In this document: in pieces, positions 5,176-6,239 of the stretch
Position numbering within the stretch: position 1 is the stretch's first letter
Layout of the letters: each line of letters begins with the position of its first letter
Assembly: GCA_029945495.1 (NCBI GenBank)
Contig: JAQSCR010000671.1
Coordinates: 1 to 6,239 of the forward strand
Source: Pseudolabrys sp.
Lineage (GTDB): Bacteria; Pseudomonadota; Alphaproteobacteria; Rhizobiales; Xanthobacteraceae
DNA length: 6,239 bases
Direction: 5' to 3'
The notes under the pieces: model-generated
Databases searched by the model: none
Seen by the model: only the letters and a program-made list of their open reading frames with translations
What the model was told of the DNA's origin: nothing
Position numbers and translations under genes: made by a program

Positions 5176-6239
5176 CTAATGCGACCGCCACACAAACGCG
5201 GCGCTGACGGCATAATTCCACACCGCGCCCATCACCGCGCCGCCTAAGCCGGCGATCCACCAGATGCTGTCCTGGCTGTACAGCAAATTGGCGATGCCAA
5301 CATTCGAGATTGCGCCGACCGCGCAGATTAATTCGAATTCCAACAGCCCCTTGACGAAAGCGAGGCCGGTGAGGCGCTGGTCGCGATAGGTGAAGGCGTT
5401 GTTGAACACGTAATTCCAGGCGATGGCGATGGCTGTAGCGATGCCCTGCTGGGTGCTGAAGCCGCTCAGCGCCAGCGCGTGTTGCGCCGCGAGCGCGGCC
5501 ATGTGCACGCCGACCCCGGTCAAGCCGACCAGACAGAACAGCACGAAGCGGAACGAGATCGCGTCGTTGGAAAACTTCGCCAGCAGCAACTGGCCGAAGT
5601 CGAGCGCGACGCGGGCATCCAGCTTGCTCTCGCCGTGTAGGCGCGCGCCGAAGGTGAAAGGCAGCTCGGCGATGCGCAACTGGCCGTGGCCGGTGGCGGC
5701 GATGTCGAGCAGGATCTTGAAGCCTTGCGTCGACAGTTTTGGCGCCATGGCGTCGACCAGGTCGCGGCGGATCATGAAGAAGCCGCTCATCGGATCGGTC
5801 AGTTCGACCTTGAGCAGGCGGCGGGCGAGCGCCGTCGACCATTGGCTGGCGCGGGCGCGATTGGCGCTGAAGCCGGTGCCGGTCTTGCCGTCGATATAAC
5901 GGCTGGCGACCGCCAGATCGGTGGCGCCTTCGCGCAGTTTTTTCAGCATCGCCATCAGCAGCGTTTCGTCGTGCTGCAGATCGGCGTCCATCACCGCGAC
6001 GTATCGCGCCTGGGTGCCGAGCATGCCCTCGATGCAGGCGCCGGCCAGTCCGCGCCGGCCGACACGGCGGATGCAGCGGATGCGGCGGTCGTGTTCGCCC
6101 AGCATGCCGGCGACCGCGCTGGTGCCGTCCGGCGAATTGTCGTCGACGACGAGGATTTCCCAATCGACGCCGTCGAGCGCGCGACTGAGGCGCTCGACCA
6201 TGACGGGGAGAATGTCGCGCTCATAGAAGGTCGGCAGGA
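5176..6239 (-). CDS. Polyprenyl-phosphate glycosyltransferase (GT2) fused to GtrA domain, 5' partial
   Basis: The reading frame stays open to the right edge, so the gene is cut at its 5' end. Upstream of the in-frame ATG at 6201 the frame encodes LPTFYERDILPV, which corresponds to the conserved first strand PT(Y/F)NE of DPM1-like GT2 enzymes, so 6201 is internal. Numbering from that ATG: VVDDNSPDGT (18-27), the DxD metal site MDADLQHDE (71-79), SRY (100-102) and DPMSGFF (136-142) define a polyprenyl-phosphate sugar synthase, which moves a sugar from a nucleotide donor to undecaprenyl or dolichyl phosphate. Residues about 213-338 form a four-helix GtrA domain with NYVFNNAFTYRDQR (263-276), similar to proteins thought to flip or localise the lipid-linked sugar. 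Such GT2-GtrA fusions are common in alphaproteobacteria. It is convergent to the GT87 gene across repeat D. The sugar is unknown, mannose or glucose being typical. An unusual detail is Tyr in place of the usual Asn in the PTFNE motif. Confidence 0.92.
   Translation of the reverse strand, partial: LPTFYERDILPVMVERLSRALDGVDWEILVVDDNSPDGTSAVAGMLGEHDRRIRCIRRVGRRGLAGACIEGMLGTQARYVAVMDADLQHDETLLMAMLKKLREGATDLAVASRYIDGKTGTGFSANRARASQWSTALARRLLKVELTDPMSGFFMIRRDLVDAMAPKLSTQGFKILLDIAATGHGQLRIAELPFTFGARLHGESKLDARVALDFGQLLLAKFSNDAISFRFVLFCLVGLTGVGVHMAALAAQHALALSGFSTQQGIATAIAIAWNYVFNNAFTYRDQRLTGLAFVKGLLEFELICAVGAISNVGIANLLYSQDSIWWIAGLGGAVMGAVWNYAVSAAFVWRSH

Noticed and set aside
5117..6163. 348-codon minus frame overlapping the GT2-GtrA gene
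   Set aside because: It is a shifted frame of the same strand with Arg-rich nonsense sequence. The GT2 and GtrA motifs are all in the other frame.
6199..6201. ATG at 6201 as the true start of the GT2-GtrA gene
   Set aside because: The frame remains open upstream and encodes the conserved PTFxE first-strand motif, so the start lies beyond the window.

Overview
The window looks like chromosomal DNA from an alphaproteobacterium of the order Hyphomicrobiales (Rhizobiales), most likely near Bradyrhizobium, Rhodopseudomonas, Nitrobacter or Pseudolabrys. This rests on the high-GC coding style, the sequence of the LepA protein, and the intergenic palindromic repeats, which I recognise from memory as types common in that group. 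I ran no database search.

Layout: five protein genes. Three lie on the minus strand in the left half, in transcription order lepA (3647 to 1836), a DsbA/2-hydroxychromene-2-carboxylate-isomerase-like thioredoxin-fold protein (1784 to 1095), and an RraA-family aldolase-like protein (816 to 151). A plus-strand gene (3873 to 5114) encodes a multi-spanning GT87-type (DUF2029) glycosyltransferase and diverges from lepA. Convergent to it on the minus strand is a gene cut by the right edge (6239 to 5176), encoding a polyprenyl-phosphate sugar synthase (GT2, DPM1-like) fused to a GtrA membrane domain.

The intergenic spaces are mostly filled by structured repeats. The 278-nt gap between the RraA and DsbA-like genes carries two REP-like palindromes (901-943 and 966-1086). 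The divergent lepA/GT87 region carries a 116-nt element (3689-3804) that can fold either as two hairpins or as a four-way-junction cruciform. The 61-nt convergent gap between the two glycosyltransferase genes is almost wholly a 51-nt palindrome (5122-5172).

Functionally, LepA is a translation factor of general housekeeping. The GT2-GtrA protein and the GT87 protein could form a donor-and-acceptor pair: the first charges a polyprenyl phosphate with a sugar, and the second uses such a lipid-linked sugar on the periplasmic side. This is an inference from families and proximity. The RraA-like and DsbA-like genes are probably metabolic, with unknown substrates. I see no phage, CRISPR, toxin-antitoxin or defence system. 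The most unusual content is the set of repeats and the DsbA-like protein, which lacks the second cysteine of its CxxC motif and has lower GC than its neighbours.
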